DNA of 64,000 nucleotides, from positions 68,593,501 through 68,657,500 of the forward strand of contig CM032233.1 of NCBI GenBank assembly GCA_019009955.1. Direction: 5' to 3'. The stretch's first letter is position 1. Each line of letters opens with the position of its first letter. The translations under genes were made by a program, and so were the position numbers. Source of the stretch: Riptortus pedestris. Its lineage: Eukaryota > Arthropoda > Insecta > Hemiptera > Alydidae. The notes beneath the pieces are model-generated. The model was not told where the DNA came from and ran no database searches. It worked only from the letters and a program-made list of their open reading frames with translations. Positions 26,401 through 37,875 of the stretch are shown piece by piece.

Positions 26401-27760
26401 GTTTAACTATGACTGAAAATTTCACATATGGCGCATATATGTACGTAGACATATTTGATACATTAGCTACGCAATTAATTTAAAATGGTTACAAATAAAG
26501 CAATATGATGTTTTTACTTCAAGTAATCTTCACTGTTTTTGAAAGCTAGTGTTGCTCGATTGGACAAAAACCCCATATGGTTCAGTGCTAATTTTCTGTA
26601 GCAGTTCGATATTTTGGATTCATGCTTGGATTTCATTCCTTTCTACAGTGCCTAATGAAATTGGGCTAAGATATAATGAGCTGAGGTTAAGTCTGTTAAA
26701 AATACAGAAGGGAAGAATTATATGAATACATGTGTATCTTTATCGGCAGTCTTTCTATTAAGTTCTAAATAATGATACATTTTAATCTTTGCCTCAGAAA
26801 TAGCATATGGGATCTATAATAGAATCGCTTGAGTATCTCAATACTTTTCTATGAATACCCGTAAAATAATGGAAACAGCACTGTCTACTTTGGTAGTTAT
26901 GGAAATGCGAAAACTACATTTAATTAGTAAAGAAAAATGAATAGTTTCTTTTTAATTGAAGTTTGCTTATAAAATTAATTATTAGTAGACATTGTTTATA
27001 CTTACGGTTCCCCAAGGTGTATTCTAGTATGTACAAGATATGATAAGCTGATATATTATTAAAATGGGGGATAGAGACTAACATTTTGTCTCTCAACGCC
27101 AATCCTCCACCAAACCTAGTCTTCTATCTCTTTGGTCACCTTCTCAGTAACATCTACTTTAATTTTTCCCTGGAACCGAGTAATAAACCTGTCTCCATAC
27201 CAATTCAAATAGAAAAAAAAAGTGCCCCATAGTGTACCAAATAAATTAATGTCGATGGCTGAAAGGACCCGGCTGCCTGGGCAGAAATCTGGAAGTTACA
27301 TATTTGTCGACATTATATTATTTAATACAGATGTCAGACATAATGTTATGAGTAATAAATGCTTTGGCTAAGAATATAATAGTAAAAGGGGACGGAAATT
27401 AAAAATTAAAAAGAGGTGTGAAGAACATTTACTCGAATAGCTGAATTAGAAGAGCCATAATAGAATTGCGAATGATTTAATGGAATTTTAATTCTGCGGG
27501 AGTAGAATTTGGTAATTTTTTCATAAACAGAACGTATTACTCAAATATTTTGTCAATAAAATTTGCCAGTGGAGTATTTTTGGTTTGCTTTTAGAACCAC
27601 AATATAAAAAATTTAAAATTATCTCTATTATTATGTGTTGGGTCGTAAAATACTATAGAACCAATCTTGTTAAAAATTTAATCCTTTATAGTCGTGTAGA
27701 AAGAATGAAACCTAACGGGAAGTCAAAAAATGTTTAATAGCATACATGAATAGCATAGTT
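23450..27760. other. No gene recognised; possible coding relic at 24540-25150
   Basis: AT-rich overall. Between 24540 and 25150 the composition is more even and both strands have long open stretches. One minus-strand stretch reads ASGDRRLRNLLKAPRIRSIF and FRGKHVSSCDLEEKIFGATF, another MVCADDELVKTRNMEHC. This looks like a decayed element or gene, but no family is recognised. 25990-26130 is another short GC-rich patch. Confidence 0.3.
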
Positions 27761-28059
27761 GGGGAGGCAGACCCAGGCCAAGAGGTGGCTGAATGAGCTT
27801 TACCAGGAATTAGTAGCTGTCGCTGAATTAAGCGATCTACAATTACTTGATCCTTGCTGCTAACCCTAGTGATTGGAATTGCTGGTAGGATGCGTGAAAA
27901 AAAAACTGGTAGAGTAGCGTTTCCCGTGAGATGTATCCTTGTTGGTAGACCTGCACAGCGTCTGTTGTGAGAAATGGTGTCCCACTAGTCACCGAATCTA
28001 GTAGTTGTTGTATGAGGTAGAGGAAGACATACGTCGTACATGACGCGCTGTCGGCCTTC

Positions 28060-28200
28060 ATGGACGAGGCCTGGCTCTTCGCCAGTTCCTTAACTCATTC
28101 GCTCCGACCAGCAGTCAGCTTTCTCCACTTTCTGACGTTGATCCTTCGCAAGTCCCTGCTAAGATCATCCTCCTATTCCTAAAAGAAAATTCCGCCATTC
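28060..28200 (-). pseudogene. Possible LINE ORF2 C-terminal fragment
   Basis: The minus strand reads DLSRDLRRINVRKWRKLTAG, then a RSE..KELAKSQASS stretch. This resembles the DLR.L.V..WR..A.DR..WR...EAK end of some LINE proteins. DNA continuing to 27770 is fairly GC-rich (minus frames YVFLYLIQQLLDSVTSG and onwards), but I recognise nothing in it. Confidence 0.3.
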
Positions 28201-28544
28201 AAGTGCAGCAAAAAAATAAGCACTTTTTTTCAAGTCAATGCCAGAGGGAGTAAGTCCAAGTCAATGGCCTCGCGTGAAGAGGCTTCATATTCTAAGTCCA
28301 ATAAAATAAAGTCAGTCACGCAGGGGCTGTGTAAACTAAGCAGATTTCCCACGCAAAGGTTTACAATAGATAAATATACATACAGGTAACACTGCCGCGA
28401 ATGTTCAGCCAATTTACAATACAAGTTAATAATCTCTACAACGGAAATCGGCTGAATTGTAAACAAACAGGCCAGCCAACCTTTTAGCGCTGAATAGATA
28501 GATAGACCGGAAAGACAAACAATTAATGAAATATATCATATATA

Positions 28545-29196
28545 CTAGGGCGTATTGAAAAGTAAGGTCTCCTATTTTGTTTTTCATAGAAAATTTAATT
28601 TATTTACAACTTTGGTTACATCGTTGGAAGGGTTGAATATTTACCTATTTTTCTACATATTCGGCTTGACGATCAATAACTTTTTGCATTCTGTTTACCA
28701 GCTTTTTAATGCCGGTGCCGTACCACTCTCCCGCCGCGTCACGAAGCCAACTGACGACTGCTTCTTGAACTTCCTCATCAGACTTGAATTTCTGTCCCCC
28801 AAGGTGTTTCTTGAGAGCGGGAAACAAGTGGTAGTCGCTGGGGGCAAGGTCCGGGCTGTAAGGAGGGTGGTCGATGATATCCCAGCCGAATCCATTGAGT
28901 AGGGTGGTCGTTTGATGTGACACATGTGGACGCGCTTTGTCATGAAGCAAACACACTCCTTTGGTGAGCCTACCCCTTCTTTTGTTTTGAATGGCTCGCC
29001 GAAGTTTCTTGAGAGTCTCGCAGTACCGGCATTAAAAAGCTGGTAAACAGAATGCAAAAAGTTATTGATCGTCAAGGCGAATATGTAGAAAAATAGGTAA
29101 ATATTCAGCCCTTCCAACGATGTAACCAAAGTTGTAAATAAATTAAATTTTCTATGAAAAAAAAAATAGGAGACCTTACTTTTCAATACGCCCTCG
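28545..29196 (-). mobile_element. Fold-back mariner element with 172-bp inverted arms
   Basis: The element is 652 bp, flanked by TA on both sides (28543-28544, 29197-29198). The left arm (28545-28716) and right arm (29025-29196) are nearly identical inverted copies of the transposon 3' end, including the end of the transposase frame. The termini read CTAGGGCGTATTGAAAAG and its complement with one mismatch. The central 308 bp carries more transposase sequence. It interrupts a HINE copy (28311-28544 and 29197-29386). Near-identity of the arms suggests a recent event. Confidence 0.9.
28645..29024 (-). pseudogene. Mariner transposase, C-terminal part only
   Basis: The minus-strand frame contains HDKARPHVSHQTT, HPPYSPDLAPSDYHLFPALK and a C-terminal LVNRMQKVIDRQAEYVEK, ending TAG at 28645. 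HDKARPH carries the second catalytic Asp and APSDYH the third, 34 residues apart. The whole N-terminal DNA-binding region and the first catalytic Asp are missing, replaced by an inverted copy of the 3' end, so it cannot be active. The sequence differs clearly from the mariner at 3556, so two mariner lineages are present. Confidence 0.88.
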
Positions 29197-29398
29197 TATA
29201 TAGCATATTCATTTTACTGAAAAAAAATTACTAAAGCTAGTGCTATAATTTGTAATGAATCAGAATCAGTTTTATCTCAATCACTCATATTTTAGTAATC
29301 CAAAAACAAAAGAACGGGGGGGGGGGTCAACAGAACGCATTTGCATATGTCTTACAAAGTAAAAGTTCAATGAAATCAATATTTGGACGTAAAAGTAC

Positions 29399-29567
29399 GT
29401 CACGCAAAGGCTGGGCAAACTAAGTTGATTTCCCACGCGCTGGTCACACTGGTATTGAGGTTTATACTCATGAAGTAAATTTCGAAATATTTTTCAAATG
29501 TCCATCGATCCTACCCAGGAGATCATGAAAACGAGGTGCGTTCAATACTATATATATATAGTTTGAA
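29399..29567. mobile_element. Chimeric HINE fragment: 3' hairpin end joined to a 5' end in opposite orientation
   Basis: A minus-orientation 3' end (GTCACGCAAAGGCTGGGCAA, then TTGATTTCCCACGC) is followed within 10 bp by a plus-orientation 5' block (TATTGAGGTTTATACTCATG through CGATCCTACCCAGGAGATCA). It ends in a short TA run. It looks like a deletion or recombination product of two copies. Confidence 0.55.
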
Positions 29568-29617
29568 AATGTACCCAGCCATACTTGGTCAGAAACAAAA
29601 CGTTTTTTCTTCTTTAA

Positions 29618-31124
29618 CCCTTAACTGGCCAAGGTGTCTTTAAAGACACCGTTCATATTTAACACTCCCAGAGAGCAACTGCTTCTATTCTTACCCCTTT
29701 TGGGCCACAGTTCACACCCCTGTAACCTCCCAAGCACGAGCATATGCGACAATAGTCCATTTATTGTTATTGGAGCTAATTACTAACAATATACTGACGA
29801 AAATCATCATTGTTTACCACCCTACTTCACACTAGTTGCCAGCAAATTTTCTAATTCATTAAAATACACGCTATTCGATTTAAATATGAACCAAAAGGGG
29901 TGAACTAGTTGTAAAGGATTGTATTTAAGTTCCTATGTGTTTCATTTTCCATTCTGGAGAGAAATAGAGGTGTAGCATCGATTTTAATGATGGTGTACCT
30001 AAGTTCACCCTGGTCAAATACCAACAAATTTGCCCAAGGGGCATGATTTTATATTATTTTTTACTTTTACCATTTTAATGAACAGATAAGTATAAAAGTC
30101 GAGGTGAAAAGATTTTTCTCTTTGCTACCAAAATTTAGTATCGCTTCTGATGAAGAAGAAAGCAACAATGAGAAGGAGAAAATGCACACGGATGCCCCAA
30201 AATGGATGAAGGAAATTTTCAAATTGAAATGAATGAAGTATTGAAATTTTTCAATATTGAGGGTGAATGAGGGAAGAGGGTGTTATGAAGAATACGTTGA
30301 TAACAAAAAGTGTATCAGCATGATTAAATGGTATGACAATAAAGTGTTGACTTAGTGACATGTTCGTTGCACTTTATAGAACAGGTTACCACTCCCACTA
30401 ATATTACATGAACATTTTCAGCTAATAATTGGATTTGGTGGTTAACAACCCATTGCTATTGTACAAAAGGAACACCCTAAAAAAAATTGACTTTAAAAAA
30501 ATTTCGAATACACATTGCAGAGGATATTCTGCTGGACCGGCGAGCTATAAGGGCTAGTTGAACCAGGACCACCAATTGCAGCCTAGAACTGCTGCAGCTT
30601 ACATAGCCGATGCTGCAAGACTTGATGGGATGCACCATTGACAAGTATTCACTACAAAAGGAAAGTGTAGACTGTGTCGCCAAAATCAAAGGGTTGTTTT
30701 ATGCCGAAAATGTAATGTGAGACTTTGTAACACCCGTGAAAGGCCCTGTATTCTTGAATGAATGGAAGGTGGTTTAATGGTATTTTTGACGGATTTATAT
30801 TTTGTTTACAATGTACTTATTTTTTATTTAAAATACGTTTCTTTTATTACATAATAAATTATTTAATTACATTTTAGAAACTATTAACATAACTTACAGA
30901 CACCACCATTGATTTACGGTGATTGGCCAGAGTGTACTTAAAGACACCATTAAGGTTTTAGGGTAATTGGCCAAAGTGTACTTAAAGACACCATGTAATA
31001 TTTTTGTTCAGAAAAAAAAATTAAGTAAAACCTTATATATTCTATTTATTAGGAACGCAAAAAATGAGTTTTTTAGAGAAAATTTCATTTCAAGTCATTT
31101 TTTGAGTTTCTGGCCAATTAAGGG
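29618..31124 (+). mobile_element. piggyBac-family transposon relic with TTAA target duplication
   Basis: A 1507-bp element sits between TTAA (29614-29617) and TTAA (31125-31128). Its termini are CCCTTAACTGGCCA and TGGCCAATTAAGGG, inverted with one mismatch. Subterminal repeats built on GTGTCTTTAAAGACACC (a palindrome) occur at about 29631, 30937 and 30980. CCC termini and TTAA sites are hallmarks of piggyBac. The coding part is degraded. Confidence 0.88.
30090..30760 (+). pseudogene. piggyBac transposase remnant
   Basis: Fragments in several frames read like piggyBac: IKWYDNKVLT (the KWYDNK(P/V) block before the last catalytic region), KKFRIHIAEDILLDRR, and a cysteine-rich tail at 30657-30760 (KGKCRLCRQNQRVVLC, RKCNVRLC) ending in TGA. 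The CxxC...CxxC arrangement matches the C-terminal zinc-binding domain that recognises piggyBac ends. Frameshifts, stops and a central deletion separate these blocks. An acidic stretch near 30165 (ASDEEESNNEKE) probably represents the usual acidic N-terminal region. Confidence 0.75.
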
Positions 31125-31901
31125 TTAAAACATACTATTTATATTCATCCTCATCTCCTTTCGAACATTGTCGTTCCTTATCAAGGGATTCCTTTTTCTT
31201 TAATTTTCATGATTAATATGTATATGCTTAACTAGGTTTGTCAAATTTTGTTTATCTACCACACTGACATTTATACATTTTTTTAAAAAGATGACATTAA
31301 AATCACATCTATATTGGTTGTATAACAAAAAGTTGCTAAGTTGATTAGCCAATTCGTACCGTTACCTAAATGAATATATGTTCTTGTCTTTTTTTTAAAA
31401 ATTAAGGTGATTTTTGTGTTTGCGGTTTTGAGGAAGGCGCACGTGCAAAATCCTAAATATTTCCGCTAATATTATGGAAGAATCTCATATAGCCACCCTT
31501 GTTTGCTAAATGATTTTCAACTGTTATTTTCTATTTGTTTTACTTTAACTCGAAAAATACCTGATTTAAATGTGTTTATTCTTTTTTAGCCATAAGTTAA
31601 CCGTATCTTTAGGACGATTTTCAAGCTCTTATATCATGAAGTATCTCATATCCTGCTTAAATTTCAAAAGTAACTTACATAGAGTTCTTTCGAAGGGAGA
31701 ATTAGAGAATAGAAGATTAGATGACATCCTGCTTTTGTCAATAATTCCAAAATGCGAAAAATCTTCTTAGTTGAGTCACCCCTTTGAGTCAGCTTGTCCT
31801 TTTACTGGATGCGTTTGACCTTTCCTTTTAGGAGTTGAGTTGACTATAAAAACAATATTTTAAAAGAAAAAAAAATCTCTTATTTTATTTTCATTTTTTA
31901 G

Positions 31902-32018
31902 GTGGTGACGACAGAGAAATGAAACTCCGGAGTTTCCAACAGCTCAATATACTTTCTCAGCGTGGGATGCCTGAAGGAAATAACGCATCACCTCCAGCTA
32001 ATGGAAATCTAACATCTG
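31902..32018 (+). CDS. Candidate upstream coding exon of the Pax1/9 (Pox meso) gene
   Basis: This 117-bp open stretch is flanked by a strong acceptor (a T-rich tract ending TTTTTTAG) and a donor (GTAAGATT). It reads as two bases, 38 codons and one base, giving a segment that starts GDDREMKLRSFQQL and ends ASPPANGNLTS. The trailing single G joins in frame with the leading TT of the paired-domain exon at 51569, forming a Val codon, so the phases agree across a 19.5-kb intron. An internal ATG follows GDDRE, so translation could start here if the upstream part is untranslated. The segment has no recognisable domain; Pax proteins often carry poorly conserved sequence before the paired domain. Assignment to this gene is inference from phase, strand and splice signals. 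RNA evidence would be decisive. Confidence 0.5.
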
Positions 32019-32159
32019 GTAAGATTATTTAAAATCTAACGTCTGGTAAATTATTTAAAACTCCCATGCCTTTGCAACTATCCGGGTATTTCTTGAGATT
32101 TTTGATAATTAATTTTGCATTCTCATCGTTCAGAACAACAATTGTAGACCATCAATAAT

Positions 32160-32420
32160 TTAGCAAGATCGATTCTATAACATTTTTTCGATCCGATACT
32201 GGATACAGGAGATATTTTGAATTTTCGAATCTCCCTCCCTCTCTAGTTATCAAGAAGTCTGATCTTTAGTGTTGAATGAGACGGTTAATTACCTATATGG
32301 TACAGATAAAAAACAAAACAAACTTATTTCCATGGACTTCAAATAATAAAGGTCCGTTGAAAACAATATTTAGTATTTGAGTTTTGAATATGACGCTTCA
32401 TGATATATGGGCTTAGAATA
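32160..32420 (-). mobile_element. HINE/Helentron-like fragment in the large Pax intron
   Basis: Contains AAGATCGATTCTATAACATT, TTTCGATCCGATACTGG and GGAGATATTTTGAATTTTCG, all internal blocks of the family. Both ends are missing. It starts about 140 bp downstream of the candidate Pax exon donor at 32019. Confidence 0.5.
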
Positions 32421-33726
32421 TAAAAACCCTGTTATTGAAAATCATTGATCACGATTTCACAACGTAGATTAACTAATCTATGTAACAGTTTAGTGAACAA
32501 CACAACAATAATAGTTTTGTTCATTCATTTATTATTCAAAAATTAAAAACTCAATTTACTATAACAGTTGCATTGCGTAGATATAATCATAGTATATATA
32601 CTCAACCGCAAAAAAAAAACCAGACACTTAGATTTAGTCTTATAATAAATCTAATAATAATGTATTATAATTTTGTTAAATACTTAATATATATGTATAT
32701 TAATCTTTTTAATTAAAATAATTGGTTAATCTATAGGTTATTTAAACAAAATCTGCCAAAAGTGAATAATTTTTATTGATTATTTACACAAAAATACAAA
32801 AGAAAAAAAAAGAAAAAGATAAATTAACACATTTAAAAAAAAAATTATTCTTCATTTTTATTACAGTGAATGGTATACCTCGCTACCCCAAGCGTTTCGG
32901 CAATGAAACGTAAGCTCCGGCCTTCCATCTAAGTTTGAAAGACCCATTATTCTGGACCGAAATAAAAATAAAACATTAATTAAAGAAAATGCTTGGTTAA
33001 TAATTAAAGATGTTTAAATGTGCGAAAACTACTTACAGTTTAGAATAGATCAACTTCACGACAAATAAATCTAATCTGAGTTTTATCTAATTGTTTACTA
33101 ATCCTGAAGGGATTAGTTCAATGGACTTAGACTCTAAATTCTCTGTAATAACTAGAATACCCACATTAAGAAAATTGCTGAAAATTAGCTTTTAATACGA
33201 CAAAAATGAAGTGTCCGGTTTTTTTTTTGCGGTTGAGTGTATTATGTTAATCACCAATAGCAGTAGGAATATATTAGTCAAATAAATAATAACAATTTAG
33301 CATAGTGATTTACTAATTATATTTGTCTTATATTTTTAAATTTGTATCAAATGTTTGTCTTTATGAAATTGAATAACAAATTCTAGAATAATATTTGACT
33401 CATCAATTATTAATAGATAGTTCTGCCAATCACATTATTTTGGCGTGGTGATTTCAACAGTTCATTATCAACGTACAGGCTAAAATGTATGATTACAGAA
33501 ATAATATTATTTTAATTGACGGATTGTACTATTGTAACACTTATTTTTGGATTTTATATGAATATCATAACTTATAATAATACTTTATTTCAAAATTTAA
33601 GCTAACGGAATTCAGTTCCAAATAAACTGAACTACTTAGATGTGACTAGTGATGTCTCTCAGACATTTCATCTTTTTTAATGTTTTCTTTGATAATAACG
33701 TGCAACTTTGCCGTAGTGAATTGTTG

Positions 33727-33728
<2 letters not shown>

Positions 33729-33776
<48 letters not shown>
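33729..33776. repeat. (TA)n microsatellite
   Basis: A TA run of about 48 bp in the large Pax intron; HINE flanks are not evident. Confidence 0.9.
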
Positions 33777-33780
<4 letters not shown>

Positions 33781-34027
33781 GGAAACTCAATATTTCCATA
33801 TCAAATAAATATTTGTTAGGGCCGTCAATTAAACCTCTGGTAAATAGATTCTGGACTTAACAGCTTCGTCTTTTCTTTAATTTTATCACTTTTGCAAATC
33901 CCCCTTTACAATATTTGTTGCAATGTTTTAATTTAATGTTTATTATAAATGGTAGCGTTTTAAAGCGATTAATTAGTGTTAGGTAATGTACAAATCCATT
34001 TTTATAATTAAAAAAATATACTAATGA

Positions 34028-34245
34028 GATGAGTCGGAGGTCCATTCAAATTGATGAGTGTGTGTGTGTAAGTGTATGTGCGTATGTGTGTATATATATA
34101 TATATATATATTCATCTGTTAACGCACTAGCGTCTGTAATTTGTACTTATTTGACCGTTCCCAAACTCGATATTGAGACGTTGAAGGCGGTTCAAATCAG
34201 ATCAGAAATTGTGATACTTTAGGGAAGGGGGAAATATAGAATTTT
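34028..34245 (+). mobile_element. HINE/Helentron-like fragment with compound microsatellite
   Basis: Contains GGAGGTCCATTCAAATTGAT, (TG)n(TA)n at 34057-34111, TCTGTTAACGCACTAGCGTC and CCCAAACTCGATATTGAGAC. Ends are absent. Confidence 0.55.
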
Positions 34246-34389
34246 GAATATCCATGTTTTTAAGCGTCTCATTTTGTAACGTTATAGTTTTAATCAAAGT
34301 ATCTTCTGTAATGGCAGTTTATTTATTTTACTACTACTATGTTAACAGTGCTGTCGGTGTTAACAGCTTTATTAGTAATTTTAAGTACT

Positions 34390-34640
34390 ATAATCGTGAA
34401 AACTTTCAGATTTCATTTCAACGGATAATTATCCGTTTTGACTCTTCCTGGACCTATTTTGACAAGTTTCGGTTTGTCGTCTGTATGTATCTCGTAAAAC
34501 TCACGAACGGCTAGCCTCAGACTGTTGAAATTTCATATTTGGGATTATTGTAATGTCTAGTTGTCCACCTCTTCTTTTAATTGAAATCGGCTAAGGGATG
34601 TGGAGGTTTAAAGAAGGGCGAAAATAATTTCTCCCTATGC
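34390..34640 (+). repeat. Dispersed repeat family B copy
   Basis: Shares blocks with 38865-39065 (inverted), 45100-45240, 55650-55860 (inverted) and 55985-56200. The blocks are TTTCAGATTTCATTTCAACG, TTGACAAGTTTCGGTTTGTC, TGTATGTATCTCGTAAAACT and GTTGAAATTTCATATTTGGG followed by ATTATTGTAATGTCTAGTTG. No coding potential is seen. It is distinct from the HINE family although often adjacent to it. Confidence 0.5.
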
Positions 34641-34879
34641 ATTTGTACAAGACCTTTTTTTATTTATCGTAAAAATATTTATAAATTATGTTCTAAGTCA
34701 TTTTTTCGATCCGATAGATTGTAAAGAAAATATCGTGTGTCACGTTCACATAAAATGCAACCAAAACATTTTTTATTTAATTCAATAGGAGTACAAAGAT
34801 GTGGTGTGGTGCCCACGTCAGATTTTATTGGTTTTCTAATGAATGATTTTTTTTTTAATATAAATGTATAACCAATTTT

Positions 34880-35030
34880 CACGATTCGGGCTAATTAGGG
34901 TGGGTCACCTACAGCTTACTGTTCTTTTCTAGCCTTGGTGAGACTAAAGATTTATTTGGTACGTCCAAAATAAATTCCCATCACCACGCGGGAACTGAAC
35001 CTACGTCGCAGTCAACTACTTTTAGAATTT
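34880..35030 (-). mobile_element. tRNA-derived SINE copy, diverged
   Basis: The reverse complement contains GTTCAGTTCCCGCG (B-box-like), GGAATTTATTTTGGACG, AAGGCTAGAAAAGAACAGTA and CACCCTAATTAGCC. These match the body of the SINE at 36299. The 3' tail is not recognisable. Confidence 0.6.
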
Positions 35031-35039
35031 CCTAAACAC

Positions 35040-36280
35040 AATAATATAGAGACACATATCAGGCCAAAAGCATGAAACCTAATTTGATATTTGAGTAAGT
35101 GGTGATTCATAGTCAGTGTTTTTATTAGAGGTCTAACACGTTTCCTTCTTTTGAGCCAAATGCTCCCTTCACTTTGATCATTTTTATTTCGTGTCTTAAA
35201 TAATTCTTGGAGAATTAACTCATAACAGATAAAAGTAATGTTCTTTCAAATTAAGAAGTCTTTAATCATATAAACTCACTGTATAGGATCTTTGTACCTA
35301 CATCAGTGGAGTTTGCGGCCATGCCAGGGTCTCTTGGCACCCCCACCCAATTTTAGTATACACTCAAAGCTAAAAAAGTGAAATGTATATTTTTGAGACG
35401 CTTAAGAATGCAAATTAAAATGAATAAGCCCTGGTACTGTGTGATGCAACTCAAAAATTTAAATCATTTCTAAATCAACAAAAATTGTTATGGCCAAAAG
35501 AAGTAATTTTGTTTTCTCTTTATATTGTCATTTTTAACAATGATGATAACCCCGATACCTTAACAAGGTAAGGATTCCTTAACAATTTATACTATTTTAA
35601 AAAAAAATATCTTTGCCGTGCATACATAGCTTTTCCATAAACAATGTTCCATATACAATTGGTGCGGCTATTCCTAAATATTCTCTAACACATATGGAAT
35701 TCAGGAACCCAAATCAAAAATTGATGGATCTATTTTAAATCAATCAATTTTCAAAGGTTAGGATCAATTACATTTTCAAATCTGGTACATTTAAAAAAAA
35801 AAAAAAACATTTATACTCAATAGTCATAGATTTGTATTTCTAGTCGGAAAGATAGAATGATTTTGATTTCAACTTTAATATGGAATATCTATTTTGTAGT
35901 AATTTAGTTGAACTATTTAAATATGTGCAGCAAAATTATGAGTATAAGCTCTATTAAATTTTATTATGAAGAATGAAATTTATTAGTCTTTATTAGCTGC
36001 TGTAAATTGTAAAATAGAATGAGAGTAGAGATGGCTTGTTCAATTTCGCCAAAGTAGGATCAGAGTACTTACTGAGCTGATGAAAACTACAGTGTTTGAA
36101 AGTGAAATGGAATTAAATGTATTTATCCCCATGAAATATTGAAGAACATAAAGACGTCAAATAAATGGCATAATATTATACGTCAAATAACATAATAGAA
36201 TGCGGTTTAGCAGATTATTTTGGTTTTCTATATCAAAGTTATTGTAATTAAGTCAATTAATGTATTCAAATTCTTTACAT
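35040..36280. other. No gene recognised
   Basis: AT-rich part of the large Pax intron. GGCCATGCCAGGGTCTC near 35318 might mark an old MITE end. Confidence 0.4.
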
Positions 36281-36298
36281 ATTAGTAAATTAGAAAGG

Positions 36299-36529
36299 GG
36301 GGCTCAGGTTAGCCAAGTCAGTTAAAGCGTTAGCCTTAATCTCACATGGTAAACCTAGAGTGGCGAGTTCGATTCTTGTCTGGGAAGAGGAAATTATTTA
36401 GTAACGGAATTCATTAAATAACATCCTAAGTCCCACCCTGGCTAGAAAAGGGTGGTAACCTGTAGATAATCCGTCCCAATTAGCCTTAGTTGCAAAAAGT
36501 GGACGTTAATAAATAATAATAATAATAAG
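36299..36529 (+). mobile_element. tRNA-derived SINE, full length
   Basis: A 231-bp element with a tRNA-like head: an A-box-like region in TTAGCCAAGTCAGTTAAAGC and a B-box GAGTTCGATTC. A unique body follows (CCCACCCTGGCTAGAAAAGG, ACCTGTAGATAATCCGTCCC, AATTAGCC), then an (AAT)n tail. It is flanked by TTAGAAAGG at 36290-36298 and 36530-36538. Such elements are transcribed by RNA polymerase III and copied by a partner LINE. Confidence 0.85.
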
Positions 36530-37030
36530 TTAGAAAGGAATATGTTCATTCATTGTTTAAAAAAATCTCAAATTCAATCAATACATTTCCTAAAGCCTAT
36601 AAGTTTAGTAATTATATATAAACATTAATCTTTAAAAAAGTCTTAATTACGCTCTGAATACATAAATTGCATTTTTAATTTATTGAAATGCTATGTTATT
36701 AGTCATAAATTACTAAAGGATGACATGCTTTACAAATGATGAGAAACTTGTCTCTATCTTAAGAGGATAATAAATTATTTGTTGACCTATTTTTGTGGCG
36801 AAATTGGAGTTTTATTTTATACTAAAACATTGTTGATAATATTCATTTTCTATTTTTAAACGAAGAATATTTTATATGGATTTAACACATTCTTGCAGTC
36901 CGTAAAGATTTCACCATAATATTTGTTTGTAATTGGGAGTTTGAAGCATATTCTACTATATTGTTTTACGATTATATGTTATATTAATTTTGTAAAAAAT
37001 ATTCATGTATTGTTTCACAAACTGTATTGT

Positions 37031-37033
<3 letters not shown>

Positions 37034-37104
<71 letters not shown>
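37034..37104. repeat. (CA)n microsatellite
   Basis: About 70 bp of near-perfect CA repeats followed by TTCACACACGCATATATATA. Not associated with a recognisable HINE copy. Confidence 0.95.
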
Positions 37105-37105
<1 letters not shown>

Positions 37106-37838
37106 TCACACACGCATATATATAAACATTATAAAGGAAAATACATTAATATCAACTGCTTAAAGATTACTTTAAACATAGAAAGACTTTCTATTAAATG
37201 TATACCTTATTGCCCTCTTTTGCAATTTAAATATTGTAAAGTGAATAAAGCGGAATAAATATCGTGTAAAACAACCACCGCTAGCTCTTTTTTTATAACA
37301 CAGAGCATATCCGGCTCTTCTAACTATACATGTTTCGCGTTCTATACTTCAACGCCTCTCAGGAGTGCACTTCATAATTCGAAAAACGGAGTCAGTCCAT
37401 CGACATCCTTTCTCAAGACTGGCTGCGTCTATACTGATAAGAAAAGCCTGGTGCCAAACGCTACCATAAATGGATTCATAGTTACAATCAATAATGCTAA
37501 AATCTACCTTTACAATCGGTTTTAGTATTATAGAAAATTTCACGTTGAAGTAGAGTTAATATTTCAAAAGAAAATAAACTGTATATCCAAATGATAACAA
37601 ATTTTATTTGAGGAGATTGAGAAAAGTATTGTTTTTGTTGCCTAATCTCATTTTTTTGGCTCCGGTTTTTTCCCTGGTTTTATATATATATGTATGTTCT
37701 CTTTTATTTCATTTGTATTCCTTTCTTGGTCCAAAATTAAAGGAATGTCCAAATTTAAGAGCAAGGTCAGTAAGTGATGTTTTATTTTCCGTATTGCCAT
37801 TATTTTTACTATCTCTGGAATATGCTCGATGGTAGTGG

Positions 37839-37875
37839 AACCAATTGATCAGGATCAATAAAAAGGCCTTGTCCC
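37839..37875 (+). repeat. Isolated copy of the 23281 repeat arm
   Basis: GGAACCAATTGATCAGGATC then AATAAAAAGGCCTTGTCCCC, preceded by GCTCGATGGTAGT (compare GCTGGACGGTAGA at 23268). Confidence 0.7.

Larger units (their letters stand above)
28311..29386 (-). mobile_element. HINE/Helentron-like element interrupted by the fold-back mariner
   Basis: The left part (28311-28544) has GTCACGCAGGGGCTGTGTAA and AAGCAGATTTCCCACGC. The right part (29197-29386) continues with blocks found in the long copies at 1 and 56251 (TCAATCACTCA...TTTAGTAATCC, AACAGAACGCATTTGCATAT). Together they are the distal half of the long version. The remaining proximal half is absent. Confidence 0.7.

Noticed and set aside
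28555..28902. A 115-codon plus-strand frame
   Set aside because: It is antisense to the mariner transposase remnant; the DD34D motifs are on the minus strand.
36923..37258. A 111-codon frame with poly(His-Thr)
   Set aside because: It is a (CA)n repeat translated in one frame, with AT-rich flanks and no gene features.
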